NCBI GenBank assembly: GCA_033064195.1
Contig: JARBJD010000045.1
Coordinates: 186,001-250,000, forward strand
DNA length: 64,000 nucleotides
Reading direction: 5' to 3'
From: Blattamonas nauphoetae
Lineage: Eukaryota > Preaxostyla > Oxymonadida
The translations under genes and the position numbers were made by a program. The notes under the pieces are model-generated. The model worked only from the letters and a program-made list of their open reading frames with translations, was not told where the DNA came from and ran no database searches. Below, piece by piece: positions 41,261-51,949 of the stretch. Position 1 is the stretch's first letter, and the number at the start of each line of letters is the position of its first letter.

Positions 41261-41755
41261 TCATGAATCGAGTCGAATTCGGTAAACTTTATCATCTCCA
41301 ATCACCCGATATGTAAAAGGTGTGCGTACTTGATTGTACTCACCTACGAGCTCACAATTGTATTTCCTCAGTTCGTTTTCCACAAACGATTGAGTGTAGT
41401 GTCGACGTTGTGACTTGTGAGGTCGATTACCTTGATTCCACAACTTCGGTTTTATCCTCCATTCAACGCCTTCATGAACATACGTCACCGGTGTTGACCC
41501 GTGAATGTAATCAGAAACGAGTTCACAATTCTCCTTTTTCATCGACTCGATCAACGCTTGCTTTGCATTCGTTCGACGTCTTTGGTTATAGATTTCTCGA
41601 CCCCTGTCGGGTTCGAAGCCTCGCTGAGGCAAGACTCTCACCGAGGGTTCGAAGCCTTGCAAAGGCAAGACTCTCACCGAGGGTTCGAAGCCTTGCAAAG
41701 GCAAGACTCTCACCGAGGGTTCGAAGCCTTGCAAAGGCAAGACTGTTGCATTCAT
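41261..41755 (-). CDS. Right-terminal-repeat gene with palindromic repeats, 164 residues
   Basis: The first 96 or so residues equal the left copy (21909-22232) because they are encoded in the terminal repeat. The rest, from the repeat edge at 41466 leftward, is unique and contains a second block similar to the preceding one (NCELVGEYNQ... against NCELVSDYIH..., each followed by a (V/F)TY motif). This suggests an internal duplication, so this right-hand copy is likely the complete version. The T-rich box precedes the ATG. Function unknown. Confidence 0.5.
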   Translation of the reverse strand: MNATVLPLQGFEPSVRVLPLQGFEPSVRVLPLQGFEPSVRVLPQRGFEPDRGREIYNQRRRTNAKQALIESMKKENCELVSDYIHGSTPVTYVHEGVEWRIKPKLWNQGNRPHKSQRRHYTQSFVENELRKYNCELVGEYNQVRTPFTYRVIGDDKVYRIRLDS

Positions 41756-42775
41756 TTAGTACAAAATAAAAAAATGAAAAAATAAAAAATGAAACCATTT
41801 TTTCTCGACAACCACCGATCCGATTTCAATAAAAATTGCGGCAATCGAAAGAGCGCATCGGATATGACCTTGGATGAAAATATTGTCGAAAATGAAAAAC
41901 ATCGATTTTCACTGTAGTCAAATACAGGGTCAAAAATGGGATCTTGGCTCCTGACGAAAATTTTTTTTCCAAATTATTTTTTTCTGTTTTCTCATAATTT
42001 CTTCATCCTTTGTGTGAAATTTGAAGACGATTTGACAACATTTTTGAAAATACCCCATATTTCGTACTTTTGGCGAAATTCTCACTAAAACCGTGACCGT
42101 GGTCATAGTAGATTAGTTGGATCCTGAGAGACGTAGTAGTGACTGCAGCACTATGAAATTTCGAGGGATTCAGCGAAAAACGAGGAGAAAGCTAGCACCA
42201 TTAAAAAAACTTGAAAATTCCGGCCCAGTAAGCCAGAAACGGGCCGATGGGGAGCGCATGAATGCTCCATCACAGGGATCGCAACCCTGGGACCATTGTA
42301 AAACACCAGAATCTCGTGCTTCCTCAAACAATGGTTTTTGCAAAATTTACCCTAGATGTATATTTTCGTCCGCTATCGATTGCAAGTGGTTTCAGGTCTG
42401 GATCTCTGCTGGTTGTCGAGATATGACCAATTTTTCAAAAAATATTTTTAAAAAATTTTCGATTTTTTAATTAGTGTTTGACACAGATCTTCACGAATAC
42501 TCATCCAATTTTGATCCGGTTTCTTTTGATCAATGATTCACATCGTCATTGAGATTTTAGAATGAGTTTCAAAATGAGTTCGGGTTGATTTTTGTAGAAA
42601 AATTGACAACAGTAATCACATTTTTCGAAAAAGTGCAAAAATTTGCTTCAATATTTTGAGTCAAACTGATGAAGAAAATCATTAATTTTAACGAAGTCAC
42701 TGTGAAATAAATCACAAATGAGAGTGCTTTCGACCACTTTTTCAATGTGGTTCTCTATTCGCCTTCTATACTACT
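41466..42775 (-). repeat. Polinton right terminal inverted repeat (1,310 bp)
   Basis: It is the inverted copy of 20889-22198, ending CTATACTACT directly before the second GTCACC duplication. It carries the mirrored palindromic array at 41592-41743. Two base differences from the left copy were noticed near 42450; other compared stretches were identical. Confidence 0.92.
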
Positions 42776-43671
42776 GTCACCATATTTCAAAGTTTCAGAA
42801 ATCACAGAATGACAAGTGGACCATCTTGTTTTGATTGGTTTGGTTAGTTTCTTTTGCGGAAGATCGTGGGTTTTGAGGCATCTCTGAAATACTTTCTGCC
42901 TTGAGTGTGATTTTGTGATGTGGTGAATAAGTGTGATTGAGTCGTGGATCAGTGTTCAGGTGGTTGGATGACTATCTGAATTGAATGTGTCCTTTCGAGC
43001 GAGTTGAAAACGATGTGCCCCACAGTGGACATGCACGATTGTTCGATTGTTCTCCTTTGCGAATGAAATGAAGCCATGTTGGTGTCCTACCATCGATGGA
43101 TCTCCATCTGTTGTGTTTGATACGATCTGCTCAAAAAAAGTCCATTGTGGGTGAGGATCGATTCCAAGGCTGAAAAGAGTTGATTTCCGCGACTTCCTTC
43201 CTCCATATCCCATAATCCAAGGAGTAGAGTTTGGGGTTGATCCGTTTGAGACAAAAAACGGAGCTTAACACAGAGAACTGAAGTGGACGAAGAATCAGTC
43301 GAAGTATCCAGCATCAGACTGATTGGGGTATTTGAAGAAATGCCTTGCATTGATTTTTGATGGTAGATATCGTCCATGACTTCTGCAGTCTGCCAGAAGA
43401 GTTTGAAATCCGAGTATTCCGACGGACTCACAAAATGTGGATTGCATGCCGAGTTCAGAATGTTTGTGCTTTGAACTGTTCAACTGCAAGACTATTCTTA
43501 GCAATTGAGTGCACAGCTCGGACCTGGTTTCGTCTGTCCATGAGAATCCCGGATCGATCCTCCTTTGCCAGTGCTCTAATGGTCACATCAATATTTCTTT
43601 CCCATAATCCCACCGCCTGGCTGTGCGTATCCGTGTTGAAATGGGCATACAGCTGGGTAGTGGCGTATGGA

Positions 43672-43995
43672 CAGACCTTAGTAATCTGAGATCAATCAAG
43701 CTTGTTGCGAGATCAGTCGATATCACAGACTGATGGAGGGTCTGAGATCAATCTCCTAAATAGGAGCTCCAGTTTCGTCTATTTCATCACGAATCTCTCA
43801 TTCTTCTCGGTCTAGAATGATTTTTACTGACTTTTCAACTCACCATTGATTATATCTTTCGTTTTTTTAAAGAAATTAGACGTCAGAACCCGAAGATGGC
43901 GATTTCGATGGTCAAGATCGAATGAAAATTCATAATTTCGAGAGTATATGAGATCAGGCGGATCTGAGATCTGTGAGATCTATCTCTAAGGCCTG
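43672..43995. mobile_element. 324-bp hAT MITE in hAT-3
   Basis: The tips CAGACCTTAG and (minus strand) CAGGCCTTAG are flanked by the 8-bp duplication CGTATGGA (43664-43671 and 43996-44003). GAGATC-rich subterminal repeats resemble the DNA just upstream of hAT-1 (11650-11690), which suggests that hAT-1 is the mobilising relative. Confidence 0.82.
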
Positions 43996-44256
43996 CGTAT
44001 GGATGAGCTGGTATGGTGACTTATTGATCTCGAGACTTTTCGAGAAAAGACCTGTATTTGCTGCAAATGCGGCACAGAATCCCGTCACCTTCGAGAATGA
44101 AGGCCGATTGTCCATCCGAGAAGGCTGCTTTCGGCTTTGAAATCAAACTTTTACAATTGTGACCTTTCGGGTGAGGTGTCAAGGCTTCTTTTTCGTGAGG
44201 ATCGTTGTTTGCATCTGAATCAAGGCCATTCAAATCATCTTCTGTCCCCTCATTTA

Positions 44257-45108
44257 CCCTTGTTCCACAAAGGAGCAAATTTCCAAAAAGGGTCAAATTT
44301 TGGCCATCCAGTGGTTCCCCATTTCACACTATGATCCTTTTTGTCAAAATGTCAGGAAATGCATTTTAATAACTAATAATTCGTCTGAAGTGGTCATTTG
44401 CGAAAATAATCTGGTCAAAAGTGATTATTTCAGTCTGAAATGGTGATGATCTGCAAATTTTGGGTTGGATGCATCTCCCCAACCATCCATCATATCGAGA
44501 TGGCGTTTTCACCAAATTGAATAGTGTGTGAAAATATACAATTTGAGTAATTCACGCCTTTCTTTGACAACTTCCAAAAATGGTCGTTTTGTCATTTTCC
44601 CCACTTTTCGAGAATGATCTTCCAAAATATCGATTCAAAACAGAAATTTTGGTAAAATCAACCAATCGAATATGCAAAAGACAGTGTCCGCTTCGTTTTG
44701 AGAGAATTATGAAGGATGAGGTGGATATAGTGACATGTGGGGGCGACAACTTCGAAGTGAGTGCGAAATAGTTCACCAACAACTTCCTTAAAGTACAATC
44801 GATTTCTTCCAAAGTTTCTCCAATTGTTTATTTTCACACACTATTCAATTTGGTGAAAACGCCATCTCGATATGATGGATGGTTGGGGAGATGCATCCAA
44901 CCCAAAATTTGCAGATCATCACCATTTCAGACTGAAATAATCACTTTTGACCAGATTATTTTCGCAAATGACCACTTCAGACGAATTATTAGTTATTAAA
45001 ATGCATTTCCTGACATTTTGACAAAAAGGATCATAGTGTGAAATGGGGAACCACTGGATGGCCAAAATTTGACCCTTTTTGGAAATTTGCTCCTTTGTGG
45101 AACAAGGG
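44257..45108. mobile_element. 852-bp TA-flanked fold-back element in hAT-3
   Basis: Two arms of about 287 bp (44257-44543 and 44822-45108), starting CCCTTGTTCCACAAAGGAGC, are nearly perfect inverted copies around a 278-bp spacer. Both ends touch TA (44255-44256, 45109-45110), as for Tc1/mariner MITEs. The very high arm identity points to a recent insertion or arm conversion. Confidence 0.85.
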
Positions 45109-45417
45109 TAGGATGTGAATGGCACCGCGTTGGTCTTCTGTCGAAGAATCGCCATCCGTGAATTGCGGAGCGACTGACTTCACAATCTTCCTTTCCAGCC
45201 TCTTCTCATCCATTCTGTTCTGATACTGTATGAGTGTGGGTTGGAATGAATGGTTTGTTTTTGACATTGTGAAGTGATGGGAGAGTTCGAGGAATACTGA
45301 GAGAAATATCGATACGCCAGAATAAGAGTTGATCTGACCGGATTTAAAGAATGGTCAGATCAAATGTTCCGACGAATCCATAGAAATGAACTCACCTCTC
45401 CGACCCCTGGACATAGA

Positions 45418-46230
45418 GATCATTCGGCTGTGTGAAGGAGCTGGTGTTCGCAGGGAGTGACCGTCGAGGATGAGGAGACCACTCGTATTCGTGGGAAGGT
45501 TCTTACTTCTTCGTCTGGCATCGATCTCATCGATAAGATGTTCTTTAATTATCTCTCTCAGACACTCCTTGTTTTTCCAGCCTCCGTTTGTGATATGCAG
45601 TGCAAATCCCTCCGAATTATGGGCCTGAAGCGCCTCACAGTAGTGCCTGTCCGGCAGAAGAAAGTGGGTACTGAATTTCTCACCATCGGCCGCTGTCACG
45701 AGAAACAATGTGCCCGAGACTATCTTGGGGACTGGTGTTGCGAATGTTTTCTTTTCTATTTTCGGTCCAATTCGGTATGCTCCAATAGTCTCAGTAGTCA
45801 GCAAGCTTGTTTCGTCAGCATTCAGGATCAGGGATGGGTGGTACATTGTTTCTCGTGACAGCGGCGGAGGGGTGCGTCACGTTGAGATGCGATTTTGACG
45901 GCCTAAAACAATTGAAAAACACCTGTTCAGAAACAAACAATGTTGCACAGATCGAGGGATGTGGGATAGTAGCCATTTTCTACAGATTTATACACTTCAG
46001 CCTGCATATTGGCGGACTCTTCGTCAAGAAGGTACGGTGGACAGCCATTTCTCCCAACTTTATTGCCTTTTAGAACTTGCCGCCTTGCACGGTTGATTTA
46101 GGACGGTGATGCCGAGTCTGGCAACGACACTCCGATGTCTGCCAATCGAACCTTTGAGCCGTCGTAGAGTGTTATCATTTGATGTGGGCGACCTCTTCGT
46201 CGTTTGACGATTCCAACTCAAAATACGATC
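45418..46230 (-). pseudogene. pogo-like (DDE_1) transposase relic, host of hAT-3
   Basis: On the minus strand GCPPYLLDEESANMQAEV resembles the N-terminal helix-turn-helix of pogo/Tigger transposases. After a frame change, LILNADETSLLTT gives the first catalytic Asp and GLLILDGHSLR the second, both in family positions. A stop lies within the N-terminal part. hAT-3 inserted just after the second Asp motif, at the duplication 45410-45417. The remaining C-terminal part should begin at 19919 going left, and only a short open stretch is seen there. Confidence 0.7.
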
Positions 46231-46458
46231 AGTTTTCCGATTGGATCAATCGGACTTGACGGGTGAAATCACACCACCAGGGATTTTGGAGTTTAGATCA
46301 ATCCGGTCGGATCCAGTCATCGACATCTCTTTTTTGGATCAAAAAAATGGTGATCTCAATATATTGGTGTTTTCTGAGAAAATCAAAATAATCGCTATTT
46401 TTGATTGTCACAACAGTTTGACAACTTCTGCCCAAAAGTCGATTCTCAACATTTTTCT

Positions 46459-49165
46459 ATGAATCAAAAGACAACTATCATTCCAAACAATGAAGATGAT
46501 GTCGAATGGGATTTAGAACTGGCATACGCTGGATCTGTGATTGAAGAAGAAGACCTTCGAGTAGATATTGCGCGGTGGAGTTCATGGCCGAAATTCATAC
46601 ACCCCCACCGAAACGAGTCATTTTTTCAACTGCAACCAGGGACTGGAGTCTTGTGGGTCATTTGTGTGGCTTACTGGGCCTCACATCTGTCAAATTCGGT
46701 TCCCTACATTACGATTCCAGCTTTCCCTCCAACTGCAACCCACCTCCAACGACACATCGAGAGGAAAAGACACAATATTGCCCTGCAATATCTCGACCAC
46801 CACACTTCGCTCAATCATTCACCCTCATTACCACTCAGTGAATACTTCGCACACGTCAGATCAAGATTGATCTGGACACATTTCATCGCGAAGAAGATGG
46901 TAGCCAATCATCTCTTCCCAGACATTATCTCTCGAATGGACCAATGCAACCAACTTTCAAAAACGACTTTTCCACCACTCACTTCTCCAGACTCGTTCTA
47001 CAAACTTATCACAGTCCTCGACAGATACTACCATAATTCGACACTTGATCGAGTCAGACAGTATGGTTTTTTCTCCGTGATGTTGGACACTTCTCAGGAT
47101 CGAACACTGACAAAACAACTCTCGGCTATTTTTGAGTTCTGCAGTGAGAATGGTTTGGTTGAAACTTTTCTTCTTGGTCTCGTTCCCATTCTTGCTCGGG
47201 CCACAGGACAACTTCATCATCAAACACTCATGGCATTACTGCAACAAAACGGACAATCGATTGCGAATTGTGTCGGAATTGGATTCGACGGGGACAATGT
47301 AAATGTTGGAAAAAACAAAGAACTATTGGTGCATGCTAGAAAAGACAATACAAATCTCCTTGGTTACCACTGTGCTGCACATCGCGGGCAGCTAGCGATT
47401 CAAGACTTTTATAAAACCCTGACAATTATGATTTTCCTTTCGTAATCTCACTGGCAGAGAATATCGCATCTTGGCTCCGCGCAAGTTCAACTCGACTTTC
47501 AGACTTTCTCAAGATGCTCGAAGCGAACGGAAAAGCTACGTCTTTGCCAATCTTACCGAACCAAACTCGATGGTTAACTCGGTACCCTCTTCTGGTTCAA
47601 ACTAAACAGAATTTCAGAGAAATCTCAGCAGCAATCGAAAAAGAAGCCGCTTCATTGACGCCAGATCACCCATACCGTCAATTCAAAACAAGCTTGTACT
47701 TTTTTAAGTTGTGCTCCCTTGTGTACATCTTGGAACCAATTCAACACTTTAGTATCGCTGTGCAGGAAGAGACTCTGGATCATTCGCAGCTACAAGTTTT
47801 ACTCAACAGAACAGTTCAATCTCCACGGTTCATAGTCGTGTCAATAAAACAAGAAAATCAATAATCCACGCTCTTTTCTGTGTGGGACCATACTGGACCA
47901 ACTAAGAAAAAAATAAAATTTCAGAATTTTATCTCGACTCTATTCCGAGAAAACCTCAAAATACCCCGTTTTGCCTGAGAAAAAAAAGTGTTTTGGCAAT
48001 ATCTTCACAACCTGTGAACCGATTTTGATGAATTTTTTTGAAGAATCGTTTGTTTGGAGAAATGAATATTTTGAAAAAAATTGCATGTAAAAATTTGGGG
48101 TCTCTGGGACTATGTGAAAAAACGCTGTTTTTCGCCCGGAAAAGTTTCATGGGAAATTTTTGTATCTTTTTGGAGTGTCTTTGATCGATATATATACGAT
48201 AAAAACGCTGTTTCTTCGGTCCAAAACGGACGTCTGGTCGTGGAGAAATGACCCGAAAAAGTTTCAAAAAATGTGTGTATTTTCCTATGGGGTGATATGA
48301 GGAACTCACCAATTTTTGTAGTCAAATTAATCTAAAATTTTATTTTTTTCTTAGTTGGACCAATTGTGATTTATCCTTAACAGATCGTGGATTATTGACA
48401 TGGCGTGGATTATTGATACTACTATAAAGTCAATTCCAAGAAGGTTTGATGCTGAGTTTCTCCACTTTTGCTAGATGTTCGGAGCGGACGTGAATCTGAA
48501 GACTATGGAGAGACGAGAAGTGAAAGAGAGCGTTCAAAGATTCACAACAATCTTGATTCGAAGCTTCCAGACACGGACGAAGGACACGGCGCCTTGGCCG
48601 CAGATTGCGAACCTGTGTTTTGACAAAATTCGAAGTGCAAAAGACACCAATCTTCTCGTCTCTTGTGCAACGATTACAATCAATCAGTTCAAAAACTACT
48701 TCCCAGATATCGATCGATCGTCTCTTCGAACTGAATTCGTTTCCGTCATGAGAGCATTGGAGAAAAATCGTACTTCAGACATCACCAGTTTTTCCGATTT
48801 GGCAGTATTTCTCTCTCTAAATCCAGCTCTTCAATCCTGCCACACTCTCCGCAAACTATACAAAAATACTGTCGATTCTTCCTATCACCACAGTACCTGT
48901 TGAGAGCTCCTTCAGCTCGATGAAACATATCAAAACTCCATCCCGCTCGTCAATATCAAGCCAACACCTCGATATACTCCTCAGAATTACTATAAATTCT
49001 CCAGAATTTGTAAGTGAGATTGATCTGTCACGGATGTTTGATATTTGGATGAAGAATGCCTCATCAAAAAGTCACAATGACAACTCATTCCCTACCACAA
49101 GAGTCAACGTAAATTTATTACTACTCATTTCAAAATTCATTTTTTACCTCATTTCTTTGAATAAA
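46459..49165 (+). pseudogene. hAT-4 transposase pseudogene
   Basis: Pieces: 46459-47445 (first Asp in SVMLDTSQDRT, second in GFDGDNVNVG, then HCAAHRGQL), about 47430-47832 (PNQTRWLTRYPLL, the Trp motif), 48475-48903 and 48905-49165 (VPVESSFSSMKHIK with the catalytic Glu, then SISSQHLDILLRI). Frame changes lie near 47425 and 48900, and another lies around the MITE, so the gene is dead. It is only distantly related to hAT-1 to hAT-3. Confidence 0.78.
47835..48422. mobile_element. 588-bp family A MITE in hAT-4
   Basis: The ends GTCGTGTCAATAA and (minus strand) GTAGTATCAATAA are flanked by TA (47833-47834, 48423-48424). The interior is an imperfect palindrome with the CACAACC...CCGATTTTGATGAA motif in both arms. 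It is a relative of the copies at 9824 and 49450. Confidence 0.78.
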
Positions 49166-49449
49166 CCAGAGATTAACCACGTCATTGGCGAGTTGATCCA
49201 CTCCCCAAAACCTCTGCACACTACTACCACTCACCACAGATGGATTTAACCCATCTGTATCGACACGAAAAATTTCACCTTTTTTTCTCATTTTCTCTGA
49301 CTTGCGCTTTGTTTATCCAGACACACATTCTTTTTTTCCCGGTATCTTTCAAAATGGGCGGATCGTTGTCTTCTGTAAACATCTCCTTAATTCGGATGGG
49401 ATTGTCATCATCATCACATCTCTCTCAATCTGGTGCTGCTGGTAGAATA

Positions 49450-50044
49450 GATGTTTCAATAAACCGAACTTTTCATAAATCCGTACCATGGGGCTTGAAA
49501 AATATATATTGGTCAAACTAAGAAAAATATAATTCGGTTCCGCGCCGAAACCCCTGTGTCGGGAGAAAACCTCAAAATACCCCCTTTTGCCCGATAAAAA
49601 AAATCGTTTCGGCAATATCTCAACAACCAGTGAACCGATTTTGATGAAGTTTTTCACAAAAACGTTGTTTTGGTGAAATGAACATTTTGACAAAAATTTG
49701 GAGAAAAAAATCTGGATATTTGGGAAAATGGAAAAAAACCCATATTTTTCTCGACAAAAAATGCTTAGAAAAAAAATCGGTTTATTTTTTGAGCAGCTTT
49801 TGTCGAGAACTTTACGATCACAATGCATTTTATTTGATTCAAAACGGATGGCTGGTTGTGGAGAAATGAGGGCAAAAAGTTGAGAAAAATGTGTGGATGC
49901 CTAAAGGAAACAGTATTTTGAGGTTTTCTCCCGACACAGGCGTTTCGGCGCGGAACCAACTTTTCTTTTTCTTAGTTTGACCCATCTAAATTTTTCAATC
50001 CCCATTGTACGGATTTTTGAATATGTACGGATTATTGACACTAC
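49450..50044. mobile_element. 595-bp family A MITE next to the ARM-like gene
   Basis: Tips GATGTTTCAATAA and (minus strand) GTAGTGTCAATAA, with TA on both sides (49448-49449, 50045-50046). Inverted arms share GGTTCCGCGCCGAAAC and GGGAGAAAACCTCAAAATAC. Its right end is where the coding frame of the neighbouring host gene appears to start, so it may have replaced that gene's N-terminus. Confidence 0.8.
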
Positions 50045-51044
50045 TATAATACAAGCATTCCCCAACGCAAACCTGCTTCGAATCAACCGGATCTCAGATG
50101 CAGCTCCCGTCTTTCTCTCACTTGCGGCTCTTATGAAAATGGGAACCGTGTTTGGAAAGTTAGATACTATCAAAGCCTGTCGATTCCTGAACAAACTAGC
50201 ACCAGGAAACTGGAAATTGTTCACATCAGCAGAGATCCTTTTCGAACTCGTCCCCTCACCGAATCAAACATGTCAACTGTTTGCGGAAGAGATGATCCCC
50301 CTGTTGATCAGTCCTAATGAAACAATAGCTCTATCAGCACTCTCATTTCTCGATTCAACACTCGAAAAAGCAGACAAGCCCAACCAACTCGCTTTTGTCG
50401 AAACGGAATTCTTCAGATCCCTCCCACTCTCATTCTACGAGCAGGAAAATCATCTGAAATCCCAACACAAATATCATCTCGCGAAAATCATAGCTCGTTA
50501 TCTCTTTGGACTCTTGCGATCACTCGACTGGGCCAATGCTGCTGTGATTGAAGCACAAATGCCGACAATCCGGACGATCTTTTCTGGTCTCCTTGTTCCT
50601 CTCGAAGGTTTCCTGAGATTCGTCTGTCGGAGCACCCCACACTTCACGCCTCATTTTTCATCACCTTTCTTGATGAATATGCTTCTGAATGTGGTGAAGT
50701 ATGGTCCGTTGTTCGATGACATTCATGATTTTGTGTTGTCTCTTCCCTTCTCATTCGCCATCACATATTGTATCCTTCACTTCGAAAACCATCATCCAAC
50801 AATCCATCTGCTTAACAACTTGAAAGGATGGCTTACTGACAGGAAGAGCGTGATGCCAGAAGTGCGGACGAGAAGCAAAGACATCTTGGCCAGCCTGAAC
50901 GAGGAAGGACACGACGACTGTCTTGAGGCAGAATCAAGACTCAGTCAGACTGAAATGGTCGCCCAGTGGGTTAGTGTTGCTTCTCTCAACGCGATGCAGT
51001 TGTTGGGTGGGAATACACCTGAACTTGAATCGTTCTTGTCTTGA
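50045..51044 (+). CDS. Alpha-helical (ARM-like) host protein, N-terminus cut by a MITE
   Basis: The frame encodes about 330 residues of repeated amphipathic helices: DAAPVFLSLAALMKMG, ACRFLNKLAPGNW, IPLLISPNETIALSALSFLD, FVLSLPFSFAITYCILHFEN and LNAMQLLGG. The order and wording (LLISPNETIALSALSFLD, then LPLSFY, then FVLSLPFSFAITYCI) match what I recall of a large Blattamonas-specific family of hypothetical proteins with ARM/HEAT-like folds, whose function is unknown. A start at 49977 would lie in the MITE, so the true N-terminus is probably missing and this may be a broken member. No membrane segment or catalytic motif is visible. Confidence 0.6.
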
Positions 51045-51056
51045 ATTATCTCCTCT

Positions 51057-51371
51057 TTTGGCTGTCAATCAGAATTTGACAGAAATAGCAGCTCTGTGAG
51101 ACATTTGCAGCAGTGCGAGCTATTCGATGGATCGGCTCGAACGTATCGGCGACGATAGCACAACATCAAAGGGAACATCGCTGGCGTGCACAGCAGCCAA
51201 GGAACGATGAACAGGGCGAGCAGACCAGCCACTCCAAGTCCAAAACAAGAAATCACTCAAAGAGCGGAAGTGGATGTGGAACAAGCTCAGCGAAGCAACA
51301 ATCCCTCGAGTGATTCAGACTCAGAGGATATCCTGGACTCATCAGATGAATCTGAGGAGGAGATCGTCTGA
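51057..51371. pseudogene. Rearranged relic of a surface-protein 3' end
   Basis: Bases 51065-51235 encode, on the minus strand, GLGVAGLLALFIVPWLLCTP and the following CYRRRYVRADPSNSSHCC, the membrane helix of the surface protein at 52345-58801. Directly after it, on the plus strand, 51240-51371 encode the cytoplasmic tail (AQRSNNPSSDSDSEDILDSS ... EEIV). In the intact gene both lie on one strand in the order helix then tail, so here the helix segment is inverted. The rest of the gene is absent. The tail is almost identical to the neighbour, so the duplication is recent or has been converted. Confidence 0.75.
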
Positions 51372-51949
51372 CTCCACTCTCTAATAAAACTCTCTGTCTT
51401 CATTTTTGTCTTCATTTGAGCAAATAATTTTGAAAAGACACACCACACTATAGTTGGTGACAAAAAATTTTTTTCGTCTAATGGCCGTTTAGATGTTCAC
51501 AAAACATGTGAGGGGTGAAATCTTTCGTTTTTGTTTTGATCACAACAGATTTCACTGATTTTTGACAGAGCCATTTTATTACCCTATTTTGTTTCAAAAC
51601 ATCTCAAAAAGCTTCTCAATGATGAAATCCATCAAAAAAAACCGATTCTATGAGAGAGAATCAATACAAACGAATCAATCGAGATGAAAGACGAAAAAAG
51701 TTTTCTCTGGTTCGATCCTGAAAAAACCTTCGATAATCCGTCCTTGTTCAAAAAAAGGAGTCAAAACAATTCGTAAAAAGCTGAAATGTGAAAAAACATA
51801 AATGACCACCAGTGTGTCATTTCATAAATATTCGCTCATTTGTGACCACCAATTAAGCGAGAATCCATTTCATCGATTAATTTCATTCGTCCTCCTGTGA
51901 ATTTCGTCGATGGTTGATCAGCCCTAACTAGAATACAACTTCTGGACAA
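51372..51949. other. Intergenic A/T-rich stretch
   Basis: It begins with a likely 3' flank (AATAAAACTCTC, then T-rich). I see no gene, tRNA or repeat I can name in it. GTGACCACCA occurs twice near 51800-51850. Confidence 0.4.

Larger units (their letters stand above)
20889..42775. mobile_element. Polinton/Maverick, 21.9 kb, nearly whole
   Basis: The element is bounded by 1,310-bp terminal inverted repeats beginning AGTAGTATAGAAGG and flanked by the 6-bp duplication GTCACC (20883-20888 and 42776-42781), the size known for Polintons. It carries the family set: rve integrase, protein-primed family B polymerase, FtsK/A32-like ATPase and capsid-size proteins, plus a fibre-like S74 protein. I did not recognise a cysteine protease. 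It is visibly richer in A+T than the host genes around it. The two terminal repeats have equal length and only about two differences in the stretches I compared, so the insertion is young. I see about two breaks, both from later insertions (34094-37639 and 39840-40359) in the polymerase region. It is treated here as a fossil. Confidence 0.93.
42782..45267 (-). pseudogene. hAT-3 transposase, N-terminal part, with two MITE insertions
   Basis: Reading leftward from the ATG at 45267 (MSKTNHSFQPTL), the frames contain ILCRICSKYRSFLEKSR, SLMLDTSTDSSST, TDGDPSMVGHQHGF and HCGAHRFQL, the same landmarks as hAT-1 and hAT-2. The sequence is interrupted by the fold-back at 44257-45108 and the hAT MITE at 43672-43995. 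It also changes frame at least twice elsewhere (for example between 43087 and 43213, and before 43504). It stops at the Polinton duplication. Confidence 0.8.
19928..45409 (-). mobile_element. hAT element (hAT-3), split by a Polinton, 8-bp target duplication
   Basis: The left end CAGGGGTTGGA and the right end (CAGGGGTCGGA on the minus strand) form an 11-bp inverted repeat with one mismatch, flanked by the perfect 8-bp duplication GACATAGA (19920-19927 and 45410-45417). With later insertions removed the element would be about 2.4 kb, normal for hAT. It carries one transposase gene read leftward, now in two separated parts. It landed inside a pogo-like DDE_1 transposase gene (45418-46230). Later guests are the Polinton (20889-42775), a 324-bp hAT MITE (43672-43995) and an 852-bp TA-flanked fold-back (44257-45108). 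Confidence 0.88.
46278..49216 (+). mobile_element. hAT element (hAT-4), old, imperfect 8-bp duplication
   Basis: The tips CAGGGATTTTGGAG and (minus strand) CAGAGGTTTTGGGGAG are similar and are flanked by CACACCAC (46270-46277) and CACACTAC (49217-49224), one mismatch in eight. The element carries one rightward transposase gene and a family A MITE (47835-48422). The decayed duplication and gene suggest that it is older than hAT-3. Confidence 0.72.
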
